From: Entamoeba histolytica HM-1:IMSS
Lineage: Eukaryota; Evosea; Mastigamoebida; Endamoebidae
Reading direction: 5' to 3'
DNA length: 50,805 nucleotides
NCBI RefSeq assembly: GCF_000208925.1
Contig: NW_001914962.1
Span: 1 to 50,805 of the forward strand
Both the position numbers and the translations under genes were made by a program. The notes beneath the pieces were generated by a model that worked only from the letters and a program-made list of their open reading frames with translations, was not told the DNA's origin and ran no database searches. Positions 1-10,481 of this stretch are shown one piece after another (position 1 is the stretch's first letter; the number at the start of each line of letters is the position of its first letter).

Positions 1-156
1 TTAATTTCTCTTGTAAATCTTTGTATTTATTTATTTTATGAATATAATTTAATTCTAAATTAGTATCTTAGCATATAGCAACATCTATGATATATCCTTT
101 CTTTTCTTTCATATTTTGATAATATATATCTTGTATTCTAGCATGGAAAGAATGGT
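1..156 (-). mobile_element. LINE 3'-part fragment, 5'-truncated
   Basis: The reverse complement matches the endonuclease part of the LINE copy at 2072-6740 (its positions about 6250-6410). It includes the HARR-like stretch before the PD motif and the segment that encodes the region after it. Similarity stops at about 156, so this copy lacks its 5' portion, as is usual for LINEs, and its 3' end lies outside the window. The reading frame is already interrupted. It is a dead fragment. Identity to copy A looks close to 90% by eye. Confidence 0.85.
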
Positions 157-876
157 CGAAGAATAATAAAATAAGATAAATAAAATAAGATAAAAACAAT
201 GATGTTGTTATTATATTATTATGTTATTTTAGTTTTAATTTTATATTTATTATTTTATTTTTATCTTTTATAAACATCATTCATTTCTTCTTTTTTTCAA
301 TTCCTCTTTTCTAATCATCACTAAATTTATTTTATTTCATTCTATTTTCTATATTCTTGTTGTTATTTTATTTAGTTCATCTTTTATCATTTGTCATTTC
401 TTGTTTATTGTATATTTTATTCTTATTCTTTATTTTGTGTTGTGTTATTCTTATTTATCTTTCTTATTATGTTTTGTTTATTATTGTTTAAATAGAAAAT
501 AAAAATAAGAATAAAATAAAGAATAAGAAATAATAACATAAATAATATAAATATTTTATCATTTCTTTATTTGTTTCTTATTCTTATTTCTATTACCTTA
601 TTCATTTGATTCATAATGAATTAATTCAATGAAATGATACAAATAAATTGTTTATTCATTTCATCTTATTTCTATTTTATTCTTATTTCTTTTCTTATTT
701 ATTAAAAACACCCTCATTGGGTGTGAATATTTCAAATGAAATAAAATAAATCATCATTGAATTATGTCTATTTTTAATTTACTATTTCATTCATTGGCAG
801 ATGAAGGAATTGTTCATATTCTTCATTGATTTGTTTTTATTATTTTTTAGTTCATTTTCAATTAATCAAGATTGAA
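157..876. other. Low-complexity AT-rich intergenic stretch
   Basis: No gene is seen. The stretch is rich in T/A words such as TTATTCTTATTTC and its reverse complement. A small hairpin at about 708-722 has arms ACACCC and GGGTGT. It lies on the 3' side of the TLDc-like gene. Confidence 0.6.
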
Positions 877-1374
877 TCATTTCATTTCAATTACTATGAT
901 TTGTTTTGGTGTGAAATAATATTTTCCACAAAGTGCATTTGATATTCCATTATATTCAAATGAATTTTGTTCACATTGTGAGAGTGTTTTATAACTTGCT
1001 TTATAAATACAAATATCTCTCCATCCAAATTCAAACAAACAATCATGTGATTGATTACATAACCAAAATGCACGTTTTGTATCTTTAATATCAAATTTCT
1101 TCATTCCTTCATTTCTTTCATTTGATTCTAATGAAAATACAAATGATTTTGAATCACTTATCCACTCATCTTTATCAATTTTAGAATTAACATATCCTCC
1201 AAATTTATTTCCTTTTGAATCTTCAATAATAATTATTATATGTTCTTTATTCATTATTCTTTGATCAAATACTGATGTATTTTTATTCCAATCATCTTTA
1301 TCTGAATCAAAGAATATATCAGATATTCTTTTTTCTGTCCATTCTTCTATTTGTTTGATAAAAACCTCTTCCAT
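877..1374 (-). CDS. Small TLDc-like domain protein
   Basis: A 165-residue protein that starts at an ATG on the minus strand. After a short N-terminal helix it carries a TLDc-like pattern: FDSDKDDW near residue 22, a strand EHIIIIIEDSKGNKFGGYV near 44-62, and later a region with FVFSLES and a C-terminal YYFTPKQIIVIEM strand. In other eukaryotes TLDc domains are linked to oxidation resistance and to V-ATPase binding. That function is only inherited by family here. The protein is essentially one domain with no membrane segment or signal peptide. It stands alone between an LINE fragment and LINE copy A. The assignment is by motif recall and is moderately sure. Confidence 0.55.
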   Translation of the reverse strand: MEEVFIKQIEEWTEKRISDIFFDSDKDDWNKNTSVFDQRIMNKEHIIIIIEDSKGNKFGGYVNSKIDKDEWISDSKSFVFSLESNERNEGMKKFDIKDTKRAFWLCNQSHDCLFEFGWRDICIYKASYKTLSQCEQNSFEYNGISNALCGKYYFTPKQIIVIEMK

Positions 1375-2071
1375 TTGAATTTAATTTGATGTTTATAAGT
1401 TCAAAATATGAATGTTTAAATAGTTAATACACGTTATTAAAATCAAATCAAACATTATTCTATTTTATTTTAAATAAATGTTATTTTTATCATTTTTACA
1501 ATAACAATAAATATATAATAATATTAATAATATAATAATAATAAAATTATAATATTGTTATTTTCTATAATTAGTTTATTTTTAGTGTTTTTTATTTTTA
1601 CATTATTTTAAATAACAAAAAAAAATAGAAGAGAAGAAAATTCAATTTTGTTTTATTTTTATTATTTCATCTTTTGTGATTTGAATTTTCATGTTTTATC
1701 AACACCATTTCAATCAAATTAATTTAATAAAGATAATAAATGATAAAGAAAAATAAGATAATAAAATAAGAATAAGAAATAAAAGAGAAAAGAAAAGAAA
1801 TAATTATTATAAATACACAATGAATAAAAGAAATCAAATGAAAGAATCAAATAAAATGATAAAATTACATTAAATAACATACTAGAAGAAATAATCGATA
1901 CTTTATTTTATTAAAATATTTAATATGAGAAGATATCAATATTGTTAATATTTCTTTTTGTTTATTGAAGATAAAATAAAAAGTATCAAATTATTTTGAA
2001 ATAAAATAACAAATATTTTAATCATATTTATTTTCTTAATTTATTTTGATTATTCAATAATGGCAATATCA
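1375..2071. other. AT-rich intergenic region
   Basis: No gene is seen. It contains A/T tracts and, at about 1745-1805, a purine-rich run of AATAAGAATAAGAAAT type words. These are the inverse of the T-rich words on the other side of the TLDc-like gene. Confidence 0.55.
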
Positions 2072-2078
2072 AAAAAAG

Positions 2079-3299
2079 ATGCAATACAGGAGACACCACA
2101 AAAAATATAAAAAAATAAATAACCAAAAAAGAAGAAATTCACATCAACCAAGAAATATAAATGATAGAAGAATGAGTGAAAATAGGTATTATCTGTATAG
2201 ACAGAGATACATGAATAATCACACTAACCATTACAATAACAATTATTACCATAAATATCACAACATAGATGATACAAATCGTTTCACTCATCACTTCATT
2301 CATAATCATCGTCATAAACACTTTAATAATAATTTCAACAGAAATAAACAATATCAATATAAGAAAAACAAGTACCACAATAACACTCAAAGAAGGTATA
2401 AACAATATTAAAATAAGAAACAAAACAGAAATAAAATAAATGAAATGATTGAAATACAAAACAAAGAATATTGGAAAAAACTCTTTGAAGAAGAAATTAA
2501 AATACTTACACCACAAGAAGTAGAAGAAATTAAAAATACCAAGATTAAAGAATATACATCATCAACAATATGGAGAAAATGGTATTTTCTTGCACGAGAA
2601 AAAACCAAAACAATCAGAATGGAAGAAGAGACTATTAGTATGACGATGGAAGAAGACAATAATCAATACAACCCAAATGAGATTAATGATAATAGAATAT
2701 ACAATAACTATGTAATGAGTATTGAAAGTGAAGAAGACGATGATAAAGATTCTACGAGAGTAGAAGCTAGGCTTGCTGATGAAAAGAAGATCACTAAAGG
2801 AGAGAAGAAGAGACTGGTAGAAAAGGAAGAAGAAAACAGTAAAAAGGAAAAAAAGAGTAGAAGAAATAGAAAAGAAAGTGGAGGAGGATATGAAAGAGAA
2901 AGAAGAAATGAAAAAGGAAATACAAATAAAAGAATAAACCATTAATAAACTAACAAAAGATATTATGGCATTAAAGAAGAAGCATAAGAATGAGATAAGC
3001 ACAAAAAACCACAAGTGCGATAAAAAAATATTCAAATTCCATGCTGAATCTGAAAGAAAAAGGTCTGAAGTAAATAACTTAACACAACAATTACTCTTTC
3101 TGAAAGATAAATTATCTAAATTAGAAAATAAAAATACACAAGAAGAAAAAAAGAAAGATGAGGTAACTTACAATATAACAGACTCATCTGAAACACAAAT
3201 TGTGAATGACCTCACCCCCAATGTGGTAGTAGCTGATGAAATATCATCAAGTGAAGATGATCTTCCAAAAAAAAAGAAAGTTAATGCAGAAATCCATTG
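2079..3299 (+). pseudogene. LINE copy A ORF1, broken
   Basis: This is the counterpart of the intact 434-codon ORF1 at 45470-46774. The basic, Asn/His-rich N-terminus is present. A C-to-T change makes a TAA stop at 2409-2411, followed by a short loss of frame. A second frame shift occurs around 2850-2945 inside the charged coiled-coil part. The last third (2965-3299) is again readable. Family knowledge: ORF1 proteins of these LINEs bind nucleic acid. Confidence 0.88.
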
Positions 3300-3379
3300 A
3301 AGAAATTGATATTCAGCATAAGAAGATCACCACATTAGAATTAGACAACCAAAAAAAATGGGGGAAGCAAACAGATAGA

Positions 3380-6300
3380 AAAGAAGAAATTTTAACACTT
3401 TATAAATGTTTTGCTTTGAAATTATTTGAAAGAAAATTAAGATGTCAACTTAAAGAAGAAATAATAGAAAGATTAATACAAGAATTTGGAATTAAAGTAA
3501 ATGATATTAATGAATATAAAGAAATATTAAAGAAGACATTTAAAATAAAGAATGAAATTAAAAGAGAAATCAATAGAATAATGGAGGAAGAAATAATAAA
3601 ACATCAATGGAAAGATAATGAATTAAAAGAAATAATATCAAAAGTGAACAAAAAAGAAGAAATAGAAGAAGAGGAGGTAATGAAAATATTTAAAGAAGAA
3701 GAAAAGAAAGAACAAGAAGATGTACAATTTATTAACTATTATTACAATAAGAAGAAAATACATCAAATAATCAATATTATTAATAAAAATGAAATATCAA
3801 TCAATACATTAGATGATTATTATCATTATATTAAATCTGTAGCTTCCACTATTAACATAATTAATAAAAATAAACAAGAAAGAAGTTGAAAGAGAAGTAT
3901 AGAAAGAATAAAACAAACAAAAATATGTAGATTAAGAGATTTACTTAATAATAAACAATATATGAAATTAAAAAGAATATTACATATTAAGAAATATGAT
4001 ATATATCATATTAAAATAAAAACAAATAAACAAATAAACTATTATAAATACCTCCGAAAGATGAAAATAATAGAAATAGAAGCAAGAAAGAATAATTGGA
4101 AAAGAATAAGATGGAATTATAAAATGATGAAATATGGAAAAAGGCAACATCTAAATAAGCCTAAAGAAGATGAATATCCAGATAATATCTCCACTATTAA
4201 TTTCTGGAAAGGAATCTATGAAACTAATACTAATATAGATTTCCTGAATATTAATTTATATGAAATATTAATTGAAAATAGAATTAATGATAGAATGTTC
4301 ATAATCACTCCAAATGAATTAGACTGTGCTCTTAAATTTACTGCTTAATTTGAAAGTAAAATGAAATTGACAAAATACAAGGATTTTGGATTAAATATTT
4401 AGAACAACCAAAGAAATATTTAATAAAATTATTTAATGAATGGTTAAATAATCCTAATGAAATACCTCCTCACTTTATTCAATGAAGAACAATATTAATA
4501 TATAAGAAATGAGATAAATTAGAAACACAGAATTACAGACAAATAATTTGTTTAAATTGTTTGTTAAAAGTATATACATCAATATTAAAGATGAAAATAG
4601 AAAGCCAGCTGATGCTAAATCCAATTGAAAAACAACTATCATTAAATCAAATTGAATGTAAAAAATATACATATCATCAAAAGAAGGATTGTTATACAAC
4701 ACTATAATCCAACAATTATTATTAAAGGGTAAATGGAAGTGGGTAGAAACATACTATGACGTCTCCAAAGCATATGATAGTATTAATCATCAATGGATTA
4801 AACAATGTTTAATTTATTTTAATATCCCACTTGTATTAATTAATAGTATATTATATATATTAATTAATACACAACTTAATTTATATTATAATCAAGAAAG
4901 TGTAAGTATAGTTAATGTAGAAAAAGGAATAATACAAATGATAGTTTATCTCCACTCTTATTTGTATTATCTATTGATATATTATCTAAACAATTAGATA
5001 AACAAATAAACAAATTAAATATTAAAATGAATGGAGAAGAAAAACAAGTCCAGTTAAACCACATATTGTATATGGACGATTTAAAGATAATGACTAATAG
5101 CCTCGATGAAATGGAAAAAGCACACAAATTAACTAAAGAAATATTTAATGCAATAGGATTAAAAATTAATGTAGAAAAGAGTGGGATAATGACTAATATT
5201 AATATTCAAATAAATGGAGAATTAGCTGAACTACCAAGAGTAACTAATGATAATCCTTATTAATATCTTGGTATTGAAATAGGAGATAAAGTAAATATTA
5301 ATAAATAATGTACAAGAATATTAAATGACGTGTCTTCTATTTTATCATCATTAAACACTATGAAATACAGCAGCCTCATTACAATAAGAAAGATTAATAG
5401 TGATATAATCTCTAAATTAAGATATGGATTTAGTATTGTCACATGGAAACTAGGAGAATTGGAGAAGATAGATAAACAAATAAGAAAATCATTGATACAA
5501 CTCCAATTATACAGTAGAAATATCCCAAAAAGTAGATTATATGTTAAAATAAATGAATTGGGATTAGGATTAATGTCAGCAAGAGATGAATGTGCTAAAG
5601 AATTATTAAGAATATATTTAAAATATAAGTGGAAATCAAGCACAGAAATAGGAGAAATGATAGAAACAATAAAAGAAAATCCAAATGGAATAATTAAAAG
5701 AATGAAGAAAACATTTTGTAAGAAGATTAATTTTAATGAATTAATGGAGATAATAGAATTAAATGAAAGAAAGCACAATGTAAAGGAAATATTTGAATGG
5801 GTAAATAATGAATTAAATGATAGATATTTAAGTGAATGGAAAGAAAAGAAATGTGGTGAATATATAAGATGTGCAAATGGCACTTTTAATGATAAGAAAT
5901 TAACAGTAACCACTTGGAGGTCATTAAATATAAAAAGAAATGCATTTCTCCAAATAGTAAAGATGCAAGAAGGAGTAACTATGACAGGAAGTATTAAATC
6001 TAAAATACTCCAAAATGATGCTTTAAAATATTGTAAACATTGTCCTAACACAATTGCATCTATTAGTCATATATTGTTAGGATGTCCTGTAATGAAAAAG
6101 AACCAAATATTAAAACATGATTATGTTTGTAAACAAATATATAAACAGATATTAATTACCCATCTTAATGAATTTGATGCTATTGATTTTAATACTCAAT
6201 AATGTATTAATAATGATGAAATGGTTATAAATTACAATAAAGATTTATTTGTTAGTGACCATTCTTTCCATGCTAGAAGACCAGATATATAATATCAAAA

Positions 6301-6739
6301 TATGAAAGAAAAGAAATGATATATTAATGATGTTGTTATATGTCAAGATAATAATTTAGAATTAAATTATATTCATAAAATAAATAAATAAATACAAAGA
6401 ATTCAAATAGAAATTAAGAAACAATAGAGAAATAATATATGTAGAAATAATACCTGTTATATTATCAATAAATGGATTAATACATAAAGAGTCTATAATA
6501 AGATTAAAATCACTGAAATTACAATTAGACTTTGCCAAAATCCTATGAACAATATTATAAAAAATATGAAAGACTTAATGTTTTACACATTCAATTCTGG
6601 CAACACATTAGAAGAAGAACAATCTAATGCGAGCATGATAGAAATGAACTCTATTACACCAATAGAGCATAATGAAGAAACTGAAATAATCACTTCTCAA
6701 TATTCATAAAATCCAATTGAGGATATATCTATTAATTGA
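3380..6739 (+). pseudogene. LINE copy A ORF2 (RT plus endonuclease), broken
   Basis: The readable blocks are 3380-3889, 3962-4348, 4689-4997, 5027-5263 and 5330-6202, followed by a C-terminal block that ends at a TGA at 6737-6739. Reverse transcriptase motif A (YDVSKAYDS, about 4755) and motif C (YMDD, about 5070) are intact. Motif B, which reads IQGDSLSPLLF in copy B, is destroyed here around 4930-4950. The 290-codon block 5330-6202 covers the region before the endonuclease and its zinc knuckle CKHC...H....C. The RPD motif follows at about 6275 with a stop right after it. This is at least five lesions, so the ORF is dead. Confidence 0.88.
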
Positions 6740-6740
6740 C

Positions 6741-7127
6741 CTTTTTTCTTAACGAATGACTATAAAATATAATCAGAATGAATAGAAATTCAAACATGAG
6801 AATAGAATGAAAAATTAAGAAATAGTTAATATAATGTACAACAAATTAATATCTAGTCAAACAAAATTAAAACTATATTTTAATAAATGTACAATGGTAA
6901 GAAATAAAAGAAAAATTGTTATATACTTTATTGATATTTAATAAAAAAAAAGTTATAATAATGTTAAGAATAAGATGAATAAAAATGTTGATATTCTAGG
7001 ATAAAAATGTATGTAATATTAAATATTAACTTCATAATAATTCCTGTTTATTTTTTATATGGAAATAATATTTGTGTTTTATATAACTAAAAATAAAAAT
7101 TGATTAAAAAAATAAATAAAAAATAAA
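6741..7127. other. AT-rich intergenic region
   Basis: No gene or repeat is recognised. It separates the end of LINE copy A from the start codon at 7128 and must hold the promoter of that gene. The 30 bases before the ATG are almost pure A/T. Confidence 0.5.
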
Positions 7128-10100
7128 ATGAGTTGGGGTTTTGGGAATGTTTTGAAAATACACAATGAAACACAACTTCTTAGGATTATGGAAGAATTGA
7201 ATAACGAACGGATTGCAATAACAACAAGCACAGTACAAGACTATTGTATTTTTCATAAAATTAATTTTGATGAATCATTATTTCAGGTTGAATGTTCAAA
7301 ATTAAATTACTTCAAAATTGATGTAGCATTAAAAGATGTCATGACTTCATCTCCGATGAATGTTATCAATGATTTTCATAAATTAGTCTCAGTTACTACT
7401 CATAGAATTCCAAAAGAATTTATTTTCTTTATTGACGAAATAGGATATCAACTAACACCAACATCAATCCTTCAATACGTTAAGAGAGGAACTGAACATG
7501 AACCAAGAATACTTGAAAGAGAGTCTAAACAATCTAATGTATGTGTTTGTATATGTTCTGATGGTTCATTTCTTCCTTTATTAGTATGTTTACCAAAAAA
7601 ATATATAAGTAGTTTAATAGATAAACAATACATTTATTTTTGTGACGCACATTCATTATTTTATTCTTCGTCACATTTTGTTCATTGGGTTTGTGGTTCA
7701 TTAATTCAAAAAATAAATGCAAAAAGAAAAAAGTATAGATATTATGGTGAAAGTTATATTATACTTAATGTTTATTATAAGCAATATCTTATTCCTTTAA
7801 TGGATATTCTTCGCCAAAACAAAATTCAACTTTTATTTTCTCCAAAACGATATTTTGACTATACAGAACCAATGGTACAAATCACTTTTATGTTAGAAAA
7901 ATATATCGTAGAACATTATTTTAATAATGTTATTGGACTTATTGACCAACCTAAATTAAAGGTTGGTGAAATGGTTGAATTTCTTTTAAATTCAAATAAG
8001 CTTATTTCAGACTGTTGTGACAATTTCTTCTTTTCATTTAATGAATTCCAAAAACAAACACCTCCAACTGATTCATTTCTCTGTCCTGAACCAGTTCCTT
8101 ATAATTCAATAGATAAACAGATAATAGAACCTCTTCATAACAAATTAAAATCTTGTAGTTTACCACAGTCTAACCCAATAAAATATTCATCTGTTGATTT
8201 CTTTCAGAAACTGGAAGAAATTTATTTTTTGACTACTCAAGAAACAACAAACACTCAACATAATAAACAAGTGACTTTAATAACTGAACCAAAACAAGAC
8301 TCTTCATGTTCTGAAATAGAAAAACAAAAAACTATATTTCAAGACAAAAGTGTAACAAATAAAGGAACAAATTCAGAGCCAATTTCTATATCGAGTGAAG
8401 AAGATTTCACTACCATTCAAAACAAAAATAAAACTATTATTGTATTAGATGATGACCAATTCACAAACCAAATAGATACAAAAGATAAAGAAGAACAAAA
8501 CAAAGAGAATATTAAAAAGAGCATTGAGACTGAAGGATTTGCTAAGTTAAATATTCTAGAAAATGAAAAAAAAGAAAAGGCTTGTAGTAAAAAACAAAAC
8601 AGTAATAATAACGTTATTACATCTACGTATAATACTTTTGAAGTTAAAACAAACGACAATACAACACTTTCTCTTCAAGTACAAAAAACTCCAAAAAGAA
8701 CAAAAGAATTAAATATAAAACAACAGGTATATCTAAGAAAAGAAAAAGAAGAAAATCTCCTGACACAACAACAAAATGAAAAAAGTCAGACAGTATCATC
8801 ATTGAAAATAAAAAAAGAAGAGACAACTCTTACTATACCTAATCAACAACAAAAAAAGGACGAAGAGACTTTTTGTCATCCTATGGAAGCAGAAAAAATA
8901 AAATCAAACAAAATTACTGTTTTGCCAACAGAAAAAAAACATCATATTAATGAAAATGAATATATTGAAATAGAAATTAGAAAAATTCCAATTAAACAAG
9001 AAGTCATTGAAGAATTATTTGAAGACATTCAAAATGAAAATAAATTTGAACATATTGAAATAATTAAAGAAGCAAAAAAAATTATTCAAAAACAAAAAGA
9101 AATAAAACAAAAAAGAAAAGGTTGTTATTCACCAATTATTTGTATTTCAACAATAGTAAAAGCTATAGAAGAAAGTATTAATAATAATAACACCAATATA
9201 ATAACAAATATTAAAACAACTTTTAATGAATTAATAACAAAAGAAATAGCAATAACAAAAACTACATTTAAAATGATTTGTGATGAATATTCTCTTTCTA
9301 ATAACTTTAGAAAAGAATTTTTAAAAGAAACAAATGAATATTGGAAATATAATAAAATTGAACTAAAAAGTCATATTTTAGAAGAAGAACAAATAAACAA
9401 CTTTCTCAATCAATCTAAACAACTATTAAATAACCTTTCACCTTCACTTTTTATAAATATTATTGATATTGGAAAACAAACTTATGAAAAAGAATTAGAA
9501 GTATTAACAATATCAGATAAGAAATATTGGTTAGATGTTGAAAGTAGAATGTCATGGATTATTTGTGGTATTACTGGAAGTGGTGAAGAAATTCCTTCAT
9601 TGTGTTGTTTACCAAAAACAGAAATTGAAGAATTAAAATTAGTTTTTGAGTATAACACAATATTTGTTGAACAAGAAATACCTGGAATAAATAAAAAGAA
9701 TATTAATTTATGGATGAAAGAATCTATTATTCCTTGGATTAATTTCATAAAAAAACGAGACAATATTAATACTGAAGCAGTTATAATGTTAGAAGAAGGA
9801 ATGAATAATTTTTTTGATTATGAAGAACTTAACAAACAAAAGATAAAATTATTAATTGTTCCAAAAGGAGGAAAAAATATTATGCCAATAACAAAATTAG
9901 AAAATAAAATTGAATTAGAATGGCTCAGTTGGGGAGAATTAAGTAAAAGAAACAAACAAACATTTAGTTTTGGAGTATTGAACATTCTTAAATATTTAAC
10001 AAAACAAGAAATTAAGGAAATGTTTGATAAAATAATGATAAATAATAACCAAACATTCTCATTAACAAAAAATGTTATTTTTGAAATTTCTATCCCAAAA

Positions 10101-10379
10101 CTTATCACTAATGATTTTGACAAAATTAATCTATCTATCGAAGATAATATTGATGCTATAACAACATTCAACCTTAAAAATATGGAACCTTATTTAAAAA
10201 ATATTATTACAAAAATTATTACCTCTTCACAATTCTCAAAACTTAAAACAAAAGGAAGTCAAATAGAGTATTGTTTTAATCAATATCCATTATACGCTGA
10301 AAAATTACTTCAATGTATGAGAATAAATTCAACTAATAGTAAACAACAATCCTTTCCTGAAAAAAAAGAAAATGATTAA
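7128..10379 (+). CDS. Large protein with two decayed pogo/Tigger-like DDE transposase modules
   Basis: A 1083-residue single-exon protein. Module 1 (about 15-260) has an HTH-like start, then FIDEIGY (D103), the strand pattern VCVCICSDGSFLPLLVCLPKK, a tryptophan helix near 187, IILNVYYK (the second catalytic Asp is Asn214) and SPKRYFDYTEP, where the QPLD Asp is lost. Module 2 (about 670-960) repeats the order: HTH-like helices, FINIIDIG (D780), SWIICGITGSGEEIPSLCCLPK, PWI, AVIMLEEG (Glu889 in place of Asp) and IVPKGGKN. Between them lies an unstructured Gln/Lys/Glu-rich linker with ISISSEED (419-426) and IIVLDDD (437-443), which look like SUMO-interaction motifs. Known: pogo-derived proteins such as CENP-B relatives often become host DNA-binding factors. 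Inferred: a catalytically dead, domesticated chromatin or DNA-binding protein. The ORF is long and open, so it is under selection or very young. Confidence 0.6.
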   Translation: MSWGFGNVLKIHNETQLLRIMEELNNERIAITTSTVQDYCIFHKINFDESLFQVECSKLNYFKIDVALKDVMTSSPMNVINDFHKLVSVTTHRIPKEFIFFIDEIGYQLTPTSILQYVKRGTEHEPRILERESKQSNVCVCICSDGSFLPLLVCLPKKYISSLIDKQYIYFCDAHSLFYSSSHFVHWVCGSLIQKINAKRKKYRYYGESYIILNVYYKQYLIPLMDILRQNKIQLLFSPKRYFDYTEPMVQITFMLEKYIVEHYFNNVIGLIDQPKLKVGEMVEFLLNSNKLISDCCDNFFFSFNEFQKQTPPTDSFLCPEPVPYNSIDKQIIEPLHNKLKSCSLPQSNPIKYSSVDFFQKLEEIYFLTTQETTNTQHNKQVTLITEPKQDSSCSEIEKQKTIFQDKSVTNKGTNSEPISISSEEDFTTIQNKNKTIIVLDDDQFTNQIDTKDKEEQNKENIKKSIETEGFAKLNILENEKKEKACSKKQNSNNNVITSTYNTFEVKTNDNTTLSLQVQKTPKRTKELNIKQQVYLRKEKEENLLTQQQNEKSQTVSSLKIKKEETTLTIPNQQQKKDEETFCHPMEAEKIKSNKITVLPTEKKHHINENEYIEIEIRKIPIKQEVIEELFEDIQNENKFEHIEIIKEAKKIIQKQKEIKQKRKGCYSPIICISTIVKAIEESINNNNTNIITNIKTTFNELITKEIAITKTTFKMICDEYSLSNNFRKEFLKETNEYWKYNKIELKSHILEEEQINNFLNQSKQLLNNLSPSLFINIIDIGKQTYEKELEVLTISDKKYWLDVESRMSWIICGITGSGEEIPSLCCLPKTEIEELKLVFEYNTIFVEQEIPGINKKNINLWMKESIIPWINFIKKRDNINTEAVIMLEEGMNNFFDYEELNKQKIKLLIVPKGGKNIMPITKLENKIELEWLSWGELSKRNKQTFSFGVLNILKYLTKQEIKEMFDKIMINNNQTFSLTKNVIFEISIPKLITNDFDKINLSIEDNIDAITTFNLKNMEPYLKNIITKIITSSQFSKLKTKGSQIEYCFNQYPLYAEKLLQCMRINSTNSKQQSFPEKKEND

Positions 10380-10481
10380 AAAGTGTTTCTGTTTTATATC
10401 TCACGACTTAATAACTTAATAACATCTTTCAGGGTTTTTCAAAAACATAAAAAAAAAGAAACTTGATAAATACAAAGAAAA

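Larger units (their letters stand above)
2072..6740 (+). mobile_element. LINE copy A (non-LTR, R4-like, EhLINE type), degenerate
   Basis: About 4.67 kb, aligned along its whole length with the copy at 45464-50100. Both start at an A-run followed by GATGCAATACAGG and both end just after the ORF2 stop in AATTGAC. It has the expected order: a basic coiled-coil ORF1, then ORF2 with reverse transcriptase and a restriction-like endonuclease with a CCHC knuckle (CKHC...H....C) and a RPD motif. Many stops and frameshifts interrupt it, but the RT motif C is intact (YMDD). T-rich sequence follows the end. I could not find a convincing target-site duplication. It cannot move by itself but could be mobilised by, or recombine with, other copies. 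Confidence 0.93.

Noticed and set aside
2139..3035. Long open frames on the minus strand inside LINE ORF1 regions (also 45530-46649)
   Set aside because: They are mirror images of the Lys/Glu-rich ORF1 codons and give Phe/Ser/Ile-rich peptides with no known features.
2050..6780. Target-site duplication of LINE copy A (and of copy B)
   Set aside because: No convincing direct repeat longer than simple A/T words was found at the ends.
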